The notes beneath the pieces were generated by a model, which made no database searches, was not told the DNA's origin, and saw nothing but the letters and a program-made list of their open reading frames with translations. The position numbers and the translations under genes are program-made. A stretch of DNA of 38,912 nt from a virus. Of the stretch, positions 7,832 through 13,623 are shown in pieces. The stretch covers positions 1-38,912 of IMG/VR virus record IMGVR_UViG_3300046010_008210. One strand, written 5' to 3'. Each line of letters starts with the position of its first letter. Positions within the stretch are counted from its first letter, which is position 1.

Positions 7832-8009
7832 TGCCCAGGAATCGCTTCAGATCGTTGATGTGATACCGCACCGTCGCCCGGCTCCTGCTCAGGATCATGG
7901 CGATTTGCTCATCCGTGAAGCCGTCCGCCACCCGTTGCAGCACAAGCCGCTCGGTGGGGGTCAGCTTCCGCGCCATCTCGGGCGGTGGGATGTACGGGGG
8001 TTTCATCAT
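7773..8009 (-). CDS. Stand-alone LuxR-type (GerE) helix-turn-helix protein
   Basis: A 78-residue protein that is little more than one LuxR/GerE DNA-binding domain: LTPTERLVLQRVADGFTDEQ starts the domain, followed by IAMILSRSRATVRYHIND as the HTH and a dimerisation-type final helix. There is no receiver or ligand-binding domain, as in GerE itself. The ATG at 8009 overlaps the TGA of the previous gene (ATGA), so the two are probably translationally coupled; a second ATG follows at 8006. It is the last gene before the switch to packaging genes and overlaps the end of the plus-strand gene at 7397-7831. A role as late-gene activator is inferred from position. Confidence 0.8.
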   Translation of the reverse strand: MMKPPYIPPPEMARKLTPTERLVLQRVADGFTDEQIAMILSRSRATVRYHINDLKRFLGISRREVLVRFAVRAKLVEL

Positions 8010-8431
8010 TCAGTCGCGTCGGCAGTCCGTGCCCGCTTCTTGCCGTACTTCTCACGCTGGGGGGCATCGCTCGATGCCGGGGCCTCATTGTCGCCGGCGT
8101 CGTCCGTCGCATCCTTCGCCGCGGCAGCTTCCGCACGGCTCGCCTTCTTGGTCGCCTTGGGAACGCCCTGGATCTGACGGGCCAGCGTATCGCCGTCCAC
8201 GCTCAGGCCCCACTGACGACCGGCACGCGGGTTTCTTTCGATCAAAGCCAGATTGCTCAGCTTCTCGAGCGTTTCCATGGGCGGGCGGTTGGTCGCGTCG
8301 AACATGCCCCCGCAGCTTTGGGTCAGGTGGTCCGCGATCTGTTCCTGGCCGACCCATTCCTTGGGCAGCAGGAACGTGAGGATGGCTTTGTCCGACTGGT
8401 TGAGGGCGCCGACTTGGATGCGTGTGCTCAT
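8006..8431 (-). CDS. Winged-helix-like DNA-binding protein with charged tail
   Basis: A 141-residue protein from ATG 8431. Residues about 10-75 (LNQSDKAILTFLLPKEWVGQ ... ADHLTQSCGG ... LEKLSNLALIERNPR) read as a winged helix: recognition helix, then a short beta wing (RQWGLSVDG). The tail from about residue 90 is Ala-rich and mixed-charge, ending in a basic stretch (REKYGKKRAR). It is coupled by a 4-base overlap to the LuxR-type gene. A perfect palindrome (8465-8480) lies 34 bases upstream, in the usual place for an autoregulatory operator. No family name can be given. Confidence 0.6.
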   Translation of the reverse strand: MSTRIQVGALNQSDKAILTFLLPKEWVGQEQIADHLTQSCGGMFDATNRPPMETLEKLSNLALIERNPRAGRQWGLSVDGDTLARQIQGVPKATKKASRAEAAAAKDATDDAGDNEAPASSDAPQREKYGKKRARTADATE

Positions 8432-8462
8432 TCCTGCATGTTATCCAGCGGGTTTTTTGAAT

Positions 8463-8483
8463 GACTAGCACTTGTGCTAGGTG
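8463..8483 (-). promoter_or_regulatory. Copy 2 of the CTAGCAC palindrome (perfect dyad)
   Basis: CTAGCACTTGTGCTAG at 8465-8480 is two 7-base arms (CTAGCAC/GTGCTAG) around TT, followed by GTG on the plus strand. It lies in the 56-base gap between genes, 34 bases upstream of the winged-helix gene. With arms this symmetrical it probably binds a dimer. It is not followed by a T run, which argues against a terminator. Confidence 0.6.
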
Positions 8484-8487
8484 ATTT

Positions 8488-8712
8488 TCATGTGGTCGGG
8501 TGTTCGCCACGCCCCTCGGCTTCGCCTTCGGCGTCCGCCGCTGCCGGACCCGCCGCCACCTCTTCCGGTCGCAGGTGGGTCATGTGGTACATGCCGCACT
8601 CGGGGCACTCATAGACCCGCAGGTAGCCCGCCCCGGCCTGTACCCGGCCCCTGGCTGCGCGTGCCGCGGCCTCAGGCGTCTTGTATGGGCGCTTGCGGTC
8701 ACAGTGCATCAT
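8488..8712 (-). CDS. Small zinc-binding phage protein
   Basis: A 74-residue protein starting MMHCDRKRPYKTPEAAARAA. Cys4, the CPEC pair near residue 36 and the MYHMTH segment form the Cys/His pattern of a widespread phage and bacterial mini-protein (C-x-K-x-x-Y-x-(S/T)-x-x-x-A ... Y-x-C-P-x-C-x-x-(W/Y)-H-(L/M)-T). The final 25 residues are an acidic Ala/Glu/Gly tail. The start at 8712 (or the next ATG at 8709) overlaps the end of the previous gene by 14 bases; longer forms would read through non-coding-like sequence. Function unknown; small zinc fingers of this sort often bind nucleic acid. Confidence 0.65.
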   Translation of the reverse strand: MMHCDRKRPYKTPEAAARAARGRVQAGAGYLRVYECPECGMYHMTHLRPEEVAAGPAAADAEGEAEGRGEHPTT

Positions 8713-8950
8713 CCGCAATTCTCCAGTTCTTCCGCAGACCGTTGGCCCAGCTTGCCGCGTAGAGCAGCGACATTGCGGCGATGCCCCACTGTTCATGGGA
8801 GATGGTGGTGTAGAGCCAGAACGGTTGGGAGCAGATCCCGCACACAAATCCCCAGCGACGCACCTTGGGATTGGTCTGGCCGACGAGCCAGATCGCGGAC
8901 ACTCCGAACGCCATGATGCCGGCCTGCGCGATGATGCTTCCGGTGCTCAT
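8699..8950 (-). CDS. Small integral membrane protein
   Basis: 83 residues from ATG 8950, which overlaps the TGA of the preceding gene (ATGA). Three hydrophobic segments can be seen: about 4-23 (IIAQAGIMAFGVSAIWLV), 33-48 (GFVCGICSQPFWLYTT) and 54-70, with Lys/Arg in the connecting loops and at the C-terminus (GLRKNWRIADDAL). Small membrane proteins with a QPFW-like motif in the second helix are common in phage early regions and resemble a fragment of PnuC-like carriers, but the likeness is too weak to assign transport. Inner-membrane location is inferred. Confidence 0.6.
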   Translation of the reverse strand: MSTGSIIAQAGIMAFGVSAIWLVGQTNPKVRRWGFVCGICSQPFWLYTTISHEQWGIAAMSLLYAASWANGLRKNWRIADDAL

Positions 8951-9330
8951 CCCCGCCCCTCCATCCCGTCCAGCCTCGCCGCGACAGCAGCCCGGTAGCG
9001 GGCCGTCAGTTCGTCGGGGCCTTCGATGTTGTTCCACTTGCACTCTGCGCCGTTGTAGATTGTCGCCATCGTCCTGCCGTCGTGGTTCAAATCCACGCGA
9101 ACAAGACGCCACGGCCGCTTCAACGCACCCGCCGCCGCGTCGAGCGTGAGCGGGTAGGGCGGCGAATACGCATACGTCCGTCCGCCGTGTGCCGAACTGA
9201 TTGTCCACTGCCACCAGTATTCCCGCTGGTCGCCCATGCCGTCAACTTGTGGCGGCTCCTGGTTCCACCCGTCCTGTTCAGCCAGCCAATCCGCACACTC
9301 CTGCGCCGTCGCGGTGTTGATGTCAATCAC
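8947..9330 (-). CDS. Hypothetical protein
   Basis: 127 residues from ATG 9330. The N-terminal 35 residues are acidic with a helix (CADWLAEQDGWNQEPP). The middle contains Trp- and Tyr-rich strands (YWWQWTISSAHGG, YAYSPPYPLTL), and the C-terminus is helical (RYRAAVAARLDGMEGRG). No family is recognised. The start overlaps the end of the upstream gene by 8 bases and the stop overlaps the following ATG (ATGA), so it belongs to the coupled early operon. Confidence 0.6.
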   Translation of the reverse strand: MIDINTATAQECADWLAEQDGWNQEPPQVDGMGDQREYWWQWTISSAHGGRTYAYSPPYPLTLDAAAGALKRPWRLVRVDLNHDGRTMATIYNGAECKWNNIEGPDELTARYRAAVAARLDGMEGRG

Positions 9331-9949
9331 GGGTGACTCCTTCCATCGCGGCTTTCGCGGCGGCCTTTTCGTCGCGGCACTTGCACTCGGGCCGCTGGCA
9401 CGTTTCGGCTGAGAACGGGTAGCAATGCTTTGCTTCCGATGCGGCTTTCGCGGCCTCGGGTGTGCTGTAGCATCGGTTTGGCTCTACACCAAAGCACGAT
9501 CCGTCATTCACCGACTCGACGTACCAACAGCCCGCGTCGTACCCCAGCGAACCCGCGTCAAACGCAATGACCTTCACGGGCCACACTTCGGGAACGCCGC
9601 GCAATCCTTCAAACACGTAGTACACTTCAGCGTTTGGCAACACACCGACGCCATCAGCGGTGATCGGGAATGTGCCCTTGACCTTGCGAACGCACGGCAC
9701 CTCGCCCGTGCAGTCGATGATGCCGCCGCCCGTCCTCGCTTCATTGACCATGTTGGCAAACTCGTACACGCGAGCTCTGTTGTTGTCGTCGTGGGCTCCC
9801 GTCACACCTTCCCGCCTCGCCGCCTCCACCGCTTCCTCAAGCTCGGCGATGCGTGCGGCCTGCTGCCGGATCGTCTGGTTAATGTTGATCGGCTTGCCGT
9901 CCAACACAAGGTCTGCCCACCGTTGCAAGTCCTCTTTGTCACTGCCCAT
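9323..9949 (-). CDS. Hypothetical protein with Cys-rich C-terminus
   Basis: 208 residues from ATG 9949. Residues 26-45 form a short coiled coil (AARIAELEEAVEAARREG). The central part is beta-like and aromatic (AEVYYVFEGLRG, YDAGCWYVESVN). The C-terminus has several cysteines (CYSTPEAAKAASEAK, then CQRPECKC). The S/T-P-E-A-A pattern also occurs in the zinc protein at 8488-8712, hinting at a shared module. Start overlaps the previous gene by 11 bases. No function can be named. Confidence 0.6.
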   Translation of the reverse strand: MGSDKEDLQRWADLVLDGKPININQTIRQQAARIAELEEAVEAARREGVTGAHDDNNRARVYEFANMVNEARTGGGIIDCTGEVPCVRKVKGTFPITADGVGVLPNAEVYYVFEGLRGVPEVWPVKVIAFDAGSLGYDAGCWYVESVNDGSCFGVEPNRCYSTPEAAKAASEAKHCYPFSAETCQRPECKCRDEKAAAKAAMEGVTRD

Positions 9950-10154
9950 CGCTCTTGCTCCCTTCGCGTTCGAGTTCCAAAATCACCGCGTCCGCTTCAG
10001 CCCGCATCTGGCCGCCGGGCCGCATCACCTCGTACTTACGCCGCAGCCACTTGGCGACACGGTCGCACGTTTCACGCAGCCTCAACACCTCGGCCTTCAA
10101 CTCGCACACCTCGCACTTGCGTGCCTGGTGCCCGTGTTCGCACACTTCATTCAT
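9939..10154 (-). CDS. Small Cys/His protein with coiled coil
   Basis: 71 residues from ATG 10154 (MNEVCEHGHQARKCEVCELK). The N-terminal C-x-H-x-H ... C-x-x-C arrangement is a likely zinc site. It is followed by a Leu-heptad helix (ELKAEVLRLRETCDRVAKWL) and a charged C-terminus. The start was chosen because it overlaps the TGA of the upstream gene as ATGA; the open frame further upstream is out of phase with the coding genes there. Function unknown; nucleic-acid or protein binding is a guess from the zinc site. Confidence 0.6.
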   Translation of the reverse strand: MNEVCEHGHQARKCEVCELKAEVLRLRETCDRVAKWLRRKYEVMRPGGQMRAEADAVILELEREGSKSDGQ

Positions 10155-10348
10155 CGTGCCACCCGTTCCTTTCGTCGCTGCTCGGCCGCCCTCAGATACG
10201 CGGACGCTACCGGGTCCGCCTCGGTCGCTTTGTGCTGCTCCGTCGTCTGTGCGTACACCGCGTTGCGGAGCATCGCGACCTCGTCGGCCAAGATCGCCAA
10301 CGCGCGGCGGCAGTGTTGCAGGTCGGATTTCTGGCGGTCGTCGCTCAT
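10151..10348 (-). CDS. Hypothetical small helical protein
   Basis: 65 residues from ATG 10348 (MSDDRQKSDLQHCRRALAIL), charged and helical throughout, with a basic C-terminus (RRKERVAR). It overlaps both neighbours by ATGA (10345-10348 and 10151-10154), which supports it being translated. No family recognised. Confidence 0.55.
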   Translation of the reverse strand: MSDDRQKSDLQHCRRALAILADEVAMLRNAVYAQTTEQHKATEADPVASAYLRAAEQRRKERVAR

Positions 10349-10746
10349 CGCATCGCCTCCTGAATGGTCGCCTCGTCAACGCCAAATGCGAGCAGTACCG
10401 CATAGCAGATTGCGAGCGAAGGTGACTCGTCAAACCCTGACCAACACTGACCACTCCCATTGTCCTCGATGAGACATTCCCACAGTTCGCCGTCGTCGAT
10501 CAGTGACACTTGGTACTTGCTCGACAATCCATCGGCAAGAGTCTGCTTCCGCAGATGCTCGACCACCTCCCACGCTGCCGCAATCTCGGTGGATGGTTGC
10601 CAGTGCCCGCAACGGTCTGTCGGATGGTCTGCTCCGCGATACGCACACTCCGAACGGATGTAGCCACCATTGCACGCCTTCGCTGCAAAGTCGATGGTCG
10701 GCCACCCCATCACTCGTTCCGCCACCAGCCTATCGAGCTTGCTCAT
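10345..10746 (-). CDS. Phage ABA-sandwich-like protein
   Basis: 133 residues from ATG 10746, which overlaps the TGA of the upstream mini-gene. The pattern LDRLVAERVMGW near the N-terminus, PSTEIAAAWEVVEHLR in the middle and SLAICYAVLLAFGV near the C-terminus matches the layout of phage ABA sandwich domain proteins, small accessory proteins found in many phage early regions with no known activity. A Cys-containing loop (CNGGYIRSECAYRG, CGHW) separates the first helix from the core. Family assignment is from pattern memory. Confidence 0.65.
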   Translation of the reverse strand: MSKLDRLVAERVMGWPTIDFAAKACNGGYIRSECAYRGADHPTDRCGHWQPSTEIAAAWEVVEHLRKQTLADGLSSKYQVSLIDDGELWECLIEDNGSGQCWSGFDESPSLAICYAVLLAFGVDEATIQEAMR

Positions 10747-10910
10747 CGTCGCCCCTTTCGCTTGTTGCCCTTGATGCATCGCACGCACCTGAACACCGTG
10801 TCGCAGTCGCGGCACCACCACCAGACGACGCGAGTCGTCCACGACCGAACCTCTTGGTGAGGCGTGCAGTGCGTTCCGCCGCACTTGTGCTTGACTGGTT
10901 TCGTTTCCAT
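10743..10910 (-). CDS. 55-residue zinc ribbon mini-protein
   Basis: ATG 10910 to TGA 10743, overlapping the next ATG by four bases. The protein (METKPVKHKCGGTHCTPHQE ...) has Cys10 and Cys15 in the first half and CRDC (33-36) and CVRC (42-45) in the second, giving six cysteines plus histidines. It ends in a strongly basic tail (KGNKRKGRR). This looks like a zinc ribbon with nucleic-acid affinity. GTGGGG just before the ATG may serve as a ribosome site. Confidence 0.6.
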   Translation of the reverse strand: METKPVKHKCGGTHCTPHQEVRSWTTRVVWWWCRDCDTVFRCVRCIKGNKRKGRR

Positions 10911-10954
10911 AATCCCCACCACACCCGGCAGGATGGGATGGGTTCTCTGGTCCC

Positions 10955-11194
10955 TTATGCCCTGCCGGGCACGTTACCAGACTGCGCCGTGTGATAGTTC
11001 AACTCGGACAGCACCGTGTCTGCCCAATACTGAACCATCTGCTTGCGTGACTCTTCGTTCAACGCGAGCCATTCTGTCTTTGATGCAGCGAATCGGCTGA
11101 TCCAAACTTCGCCGCCCTTGCCAAACTGGTACACCGGACTGATGCGTTCCAGTCGCCGTTCAAGTTCCGCAATCTTCGCTGCTGCGTCTTTCAT
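10955..11194 (-). CDS. Hypothetical small protein
   Basis: 79 residues from ATG 11194, overlapping the upstream TGA (ATGA). Residues 1-20 are a short helix (KDAAAKIAELERRLERI). The middle contains a strand (GKGGEVWISRF), and a second helix follows (EESRKQMVQYWADTVLSEL). No family recognised. The 44-base gap before the next gene (10911-10954) shows nothing beyond a possible ribosome site. Confidence 0.55.
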   Translation of the reverse strand: MKDAAAKIAELERRLERISPVYQFGKGGEVWISRFAASKTEWLALNEESRKQMVQYWADTVLSELNYHTAQSGNVPGRA

Positions 11195-11601
11195 GGCTGC
11201 TCCTCAAACTTCGCCGGGTCCAGGGCGTGCGTGCGGTCGGTTGCCTTCGCCGCAACATGAACGGCGTATGCCCCGTCATTGTGTCCGTGTGAACGCCGCT
11301 CGTGGTCGTGTCGCCACGCCTTGACCTCCGCCGCCAGAACCTCCGCGCGTGAATGCTCGCGGTCCCATGCACGCTTCGTCTCGTCGATGGTTTCCTTGCG
11401 GGCGTTGGCAAGCAACGCCTGATACTCCAACTGCTCCGTCAAGCGCACCACATCAGACCGTGCCGCGTCGAGTGCCGCCCGCATCTCGCCAGCCTCGTTG
11501 TTCAATCGCACGTTCTCGGCCAGCAGGCGCTCGGCGTACTCGCTCGCCTCAAGCAACGCCGCCTGTAGTTTGCCCATGTGCTCGCGTTCGTCGTCGGTCA
11601 C
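11191..11601 (-). CDS. Coiled-coil hypothetical protein
   Basis: 136 residues beginning at GTG 11601. Residues 10-95 form a long heptad-like helix (LQAALLEASEYAERLLAENV ... VVRLTEQLEYQALLANARKE), followed by a His-rich stretch (HDHERRSHGHNDG). It overlaps the upstream gene by 53 bases and the downstream ATG by four. The long overlap with the upstream gene leaves some doubt about one of the two ends. No function can be assigned. Confidence 0.55.
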   Translation of the reverse strand: MTDDEREHMGKLQAALLEASEYAERLLAENVRLNNEAGEMRAALDAARSDVVRLTEQLEYQALLANARKETIDETKRAWDREHSRAEVLAAEVKAWRHDHERRSHGHNDGAYAVHVAAKATDRTHALDPAKFEEQP

Positions 11602-11851
11602 TGCGCACGCTCCCTTCGCATCGCCTCACCGCCATCTCAGCCGCCCGCCATGGGCACTCGGCTGTACATTCACACCCGTCGTCGTATTGAGCCTTCCACC
11701 ACACGCCGTACTGCCGCAGTTCGTTCTGGCCTTTGCCAGCCGTCTCCGGTTCCTCGTACCGCCGCCACCGCATCCGAGCCTCCGACCACACTTTCAGGCC
11801 GGGGCCGGTGTGGCGTGGGACGATGGGCGGCGGCTGCTCAAACAGGCTCAC
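11549..11851 (-). CDS. Hypothetical protein
   Basis: 100 residues beginning at GTG 11851, which overlaps the TGA of the RusA-like gene (GTGA). The first 70 residues look genuine (MSLFEQPPPIVPRHTGPGLK; WRRYEEPETAGKGQNELRQY; CECTAECPWRAAEMAVRRCE) and include four cysteines. The last 20 are Arg/Thr-rich and overlap the next gene. No family recognised. Confidence 0.5.
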   Translation of the reverse strand: MSLFEQPPPIVPRHTGPGLKVWSEARMRWRRYEEPETAGKGQNELRQYGVWWKAQYDDGCECTAECPWRAAEMAVRRCEGSVRSDRRRTRAHGQTTGGVA

Positions 11852-12264
11852 TCGTCCTCCATGCGGTCGATTGTCACCAACGCACCAACCCTGTCGGTGG
11901 CGTAGAACTTGTCGGCAATCTGTGTGACGATCTGGGTGTCGTCCTTCCAGCAGATTCCCGTCAAAGCGTCCTCGAGTGAACGAATGAGCTTCGTGGTATC
12001 TGGCTTCACCGTTGGATACGCCGGCGCCGACGGCTTGAGTGTCCCATCCTTGCGGCGGTGCCCCTTGGGTCGCGGCATGTAGAACGTCAGCGTCAGGACC
12101 AGCGGCCCTTCAAGCGGAACGCACCCCGCCTGTGATGCCGTGAGAGCAACCAGCGACTTCCACGCCGGGTTTCGCTTGCAGGCGTCAACAATCCGCCCAC
12201 GCCCGTATGAGGTCTTGCTTCCGCCTGGTGCGGGAACGCCAGCAACGAAGAACTTGTACGTCAT
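11848..12264 (-). CDS. rusA: RusA-like Holliday junction resolvase
   Basis: 138 residues, close to the usual RusA length. RusA dimers cut four-way DNA junctions. The family core is clear: a beta-rich first half (FFVAGVPAPGGSKTSYGRGR; LVLTLTFYMPRPKGHRRKDG), then KPDTTKLIRSLEDALTG (87-103) and WKDDTQIV (106-113). Asp89 and Asp108/109 match catalytic acids of E. coli RusA. The position matching the second acid (Asp72 there) is Thr91 here, and the usual following Asn is Lys92, so activity could be altered. ATG 12264 overlaps the upstream TGA. In phages RusA clears recombination intermediates before packaging, which fits the nearby RecE/RecT-like genes. Confidence 0.85.
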   Translation of the reverse strand: MTYKFFVAGVPAPGGSKTSYGRGRIVDACKRNPAWKSLVALTASQAGCVPLEGPLVLTLTFYMPRPKGHRRKDGTLKPSAPAYPTVKPDTTKLIRSLEDALTGICWKDDTQIVTQIADKFYATDRVGALVTIDRMEDE

Positions 12265-12497
12265 GCCGCCAGCCCAGCTTTGATCTTCGCGCCCCGCCGC
12301 TTCAACTCGGCCCGATTCTCCTTGCCCGCTCGATGCACCAACACCGCCGCAGCTTCAGGCCATGCCGTCAAGCAGTCCATCGCCGCCATCTCCGTGTGGT
12401 GGACGAGCTTCCCGTCGCCTCGAATCTCGCCGATCGTTCGGTGCAACGCCGCCACGAGTATCGAGAGTTTCACAATGTCGCTTGCGTTCTGATCCAT
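12261..12497 (-). CDS. Hypothetical small protein
   Basis: 78 residues from ATG 12497, preceded by a good ribosome site (GGAG, 8 bases before). The protein (MDQNASDIVKLSILVAALHR ...) is mainly helical and ends basic (ELKRRGAKIKAGLAA). It overlaps the rusA ATG by four bases. The frame of the preceding gene runs 143 bases into this one; the ribosome site and more natural composition favour this frame in the shared part. Confidence 0.6.
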   Translation of the reverse strand: MDQNASDIVKLSILVAALHRTIGEIRGDGKLVHHTEMAAMDCLTAWPEAAAVLVHRAGKENRAELKRRGAKIKAGLAA

Positions 12498-12690
12498 AGT
12501 TGAGTCTCCAAGGAATCACCGGGTCAAACAGTCGTTCCGGGGTGCGCATCCCCGCCATCACTTTCCGCATCGCTTCGGCCTGGTACGTCGGCCCCATGCT
12601 CACCAGCCATCGCCGCGCGTCGGGCTCGCCTTTGCTCAGGTGCTGGCGGATGCACCGGATCAGGATCGCGTCGGCTTCGGTTGGGGTCAT
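12355..12690 (-). CDS. Hypothetical protein; C-terminal third doubtful
   Basis: 111 residues from ATG 12690, overlapping the upstream TGA (ATGA). Residues 1 to about 65 look genuine (MTPTEADAILIRCIRQHLSK ... RWLVSMGPTYQAEAMRKVMA, then MRTPERLFDPVIPWRL). From about residue 66 on, where it overlaps the gene at 12261-12497 in another frame, it turns Arg/Gly/Asp-rich and looks like an out-of-frame reading. Either the true product carries a non-functional tail or a frameshift near 12497 ends it sooner. Family not recognised. Confidence 0.5.
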   Translation of the reverse strand: MTPTEADAILIRCIRQHLSKGEPDARRWLVSMGPTYQAEAMRKVMAGMRTPERLFDPVIPWRLNYGSERKRHCETLDTRGGVAPNDRRDSRRREARPPHGDGGDGLLDGMA

Positions 12691-12911
12691 CTGACCGCCC
12701 GCCAGTAGTTCATCCGGTGGCCCGTGATGTGGCAGTCCCGCTTGCCAGCCGTGACAGCCTTGCCCGTCGCCACAAGTTCCGCCACGCGCTTCGCGGTCTG
12801 GTTGACCGTCATGCCGCACGCCCGCGCCAGTTCCTGCGTCGTGCTCGCCGGGTTGTCGATGAGTGCCGCCCTCACCCGCTCCATCAGGCTTGGTTTGATT
12901 TGGTCGGTCAT
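12687..12911 (-). CDS. Winged-helix DNA-binding protein
   Basis: 74 residues from ATG 12911 (MTDQIKPSLMERVRAALIDN). The segment ALIDNPASTTQELARACGMT followed by VNQTAKRVAELVATGKAVTA is a winged HTH: the second helix (TQELARACG), the recognition helix (VNQTAKRVAELVATG) and a short wing (KAVTAGKRDCHITG). The ATG overlaps the TGA of the next winged-helix gene upstream; a longer form from 12926 adds five residues and is less likely. Probably a phage repressor or accessory regulator; targets unknown. Confidence 0.65.
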   Translation of the reverse strand: MTDQIKPSLMERVRAALIDNPASTTQELARACGMTVNQTAKRVAELVATGKAVTAGKRDCHITGHRMNYWRAVR

Positions 12912-13195
12912 GGCGACACCTCCCACACCGCGGCACTCTTCCCGCTCCTGGTCGCCCGCCTCTTGCCCGTGTCCCGCACCCTGCCGCCTCGGGCCAGCTC
13001 GTAGATTCGCGGGTTGACGCTCTGGATGGGCCAGCCAAGCAACTCGCCGACCTGCTCCTGCGTCATGGGTCCATGCTTGCGGAGGGCTTCAAGAACCACC
13101 AGCCGCCTGCCGGTGACGGCATCGCGGACGGATTCAGCCGCGGCAATGCTGGTATCGGTGCCGTTGTTGGGGGGAAGATCCCAGAGGGTCGTCAT
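12908..13195 (-). CDS. Conserved phage winged-helix protein
   Basis: 95 residues from ATG 13195. The layout is that of a widespread phage wHTH family: a TSIAAA segment (DTSIAAAESVRDAVTGRR), a helix pair (VVLEALRKHGPMTQEQVGEL), a recognition helix (SVNPRIYELARGG), then a wing that ends in a short strand with Trp (SGKSAAVWEVSP). Such proteins usually lie among the replication genes, as here. Both ends overlap neighbours by four bases. No target is known. Confidence 0.7.
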   Translation of the reverse strand: MTTLWDLPPNNGTDTSIAAAESVRDAVTGRRLVVLEALRKHGPMTQEQVGELLGWPIQSVNPRIYELARGGRVRDTGKRRATRSGKSAAVWEVSP

Positions 13196-13623
13196 GCGGT
13201 CCTCCGCTTCTTGCTCTCGCCGTCAACAATGCCGAACAGAACTCGCAGGCCCCGGCGCTTGCTGCCCGGAAGTGCTGCCCATTCTGTCTTTCCAGCCGGA
13301 TCGCTGGCGTACCACGCCTTCCACTCGCTCAGCGTTCGGTTACCGGCCACATCGACCACCTTCTCCGCCTTCTCCGCCGCCTGCTTTGCTGCCAGCCGCT
13401 TTCGGTTCTCCGCGGCAATCGCCTTGTGGAAGTCCGCAGGGGTCGGGCGTGCGAAGTGGCTTTCCAGCCGAACCTCCGCGACGATCTTGCGGGCGCGCTC
13501 GACCGTCAGCCAATCGAGTGCAAACACATCGGCCACGAGCTGGGCCAGTTCGACGGGTGGCGTCCAGCCGTCCCACATCGCACTGATGTACTCCACGATT
13601 TCGTCCGCCTGGCGTCGGTTCAT
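13192..13623 (-). CDS. Possible helicase loader-like protein
   Basis: 143 residues from ATG 13623. The N-terminal 75 residues (ADEIVEYISAMWDGWTPPVE; WLTVERARKIVAEVRLESHF; ARPTPADFHKAI) resemble the helical pattern of G39P-type helicase loader/inhibitor proteins, in which a W-containing helix is followed by a P-P-T/A-D-F/I motif. The C-terminal half is Lys/Arg/Ala-rich and flexible, then has a compact end (LSEWKAWYASDPAGKTEWAA). It directly follows the replication initiator-like gene (overlap of four bases), which supports a replication role. Moderate-to-low certainty. Confidence 0.5.
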   Translation of the reverse strand: MNRRQADEIVEYISAMWDGWTPPVELAQLVADVFALDWLTVERARKIVAEVRLESHFARPTPADFHKAIAAENRKRLAAKQAAEKAEKVVDVAGNRTLSEWKAWYASDPAGKTEWAALPGSKRRGLRVLFGIVDGESKKRRTA

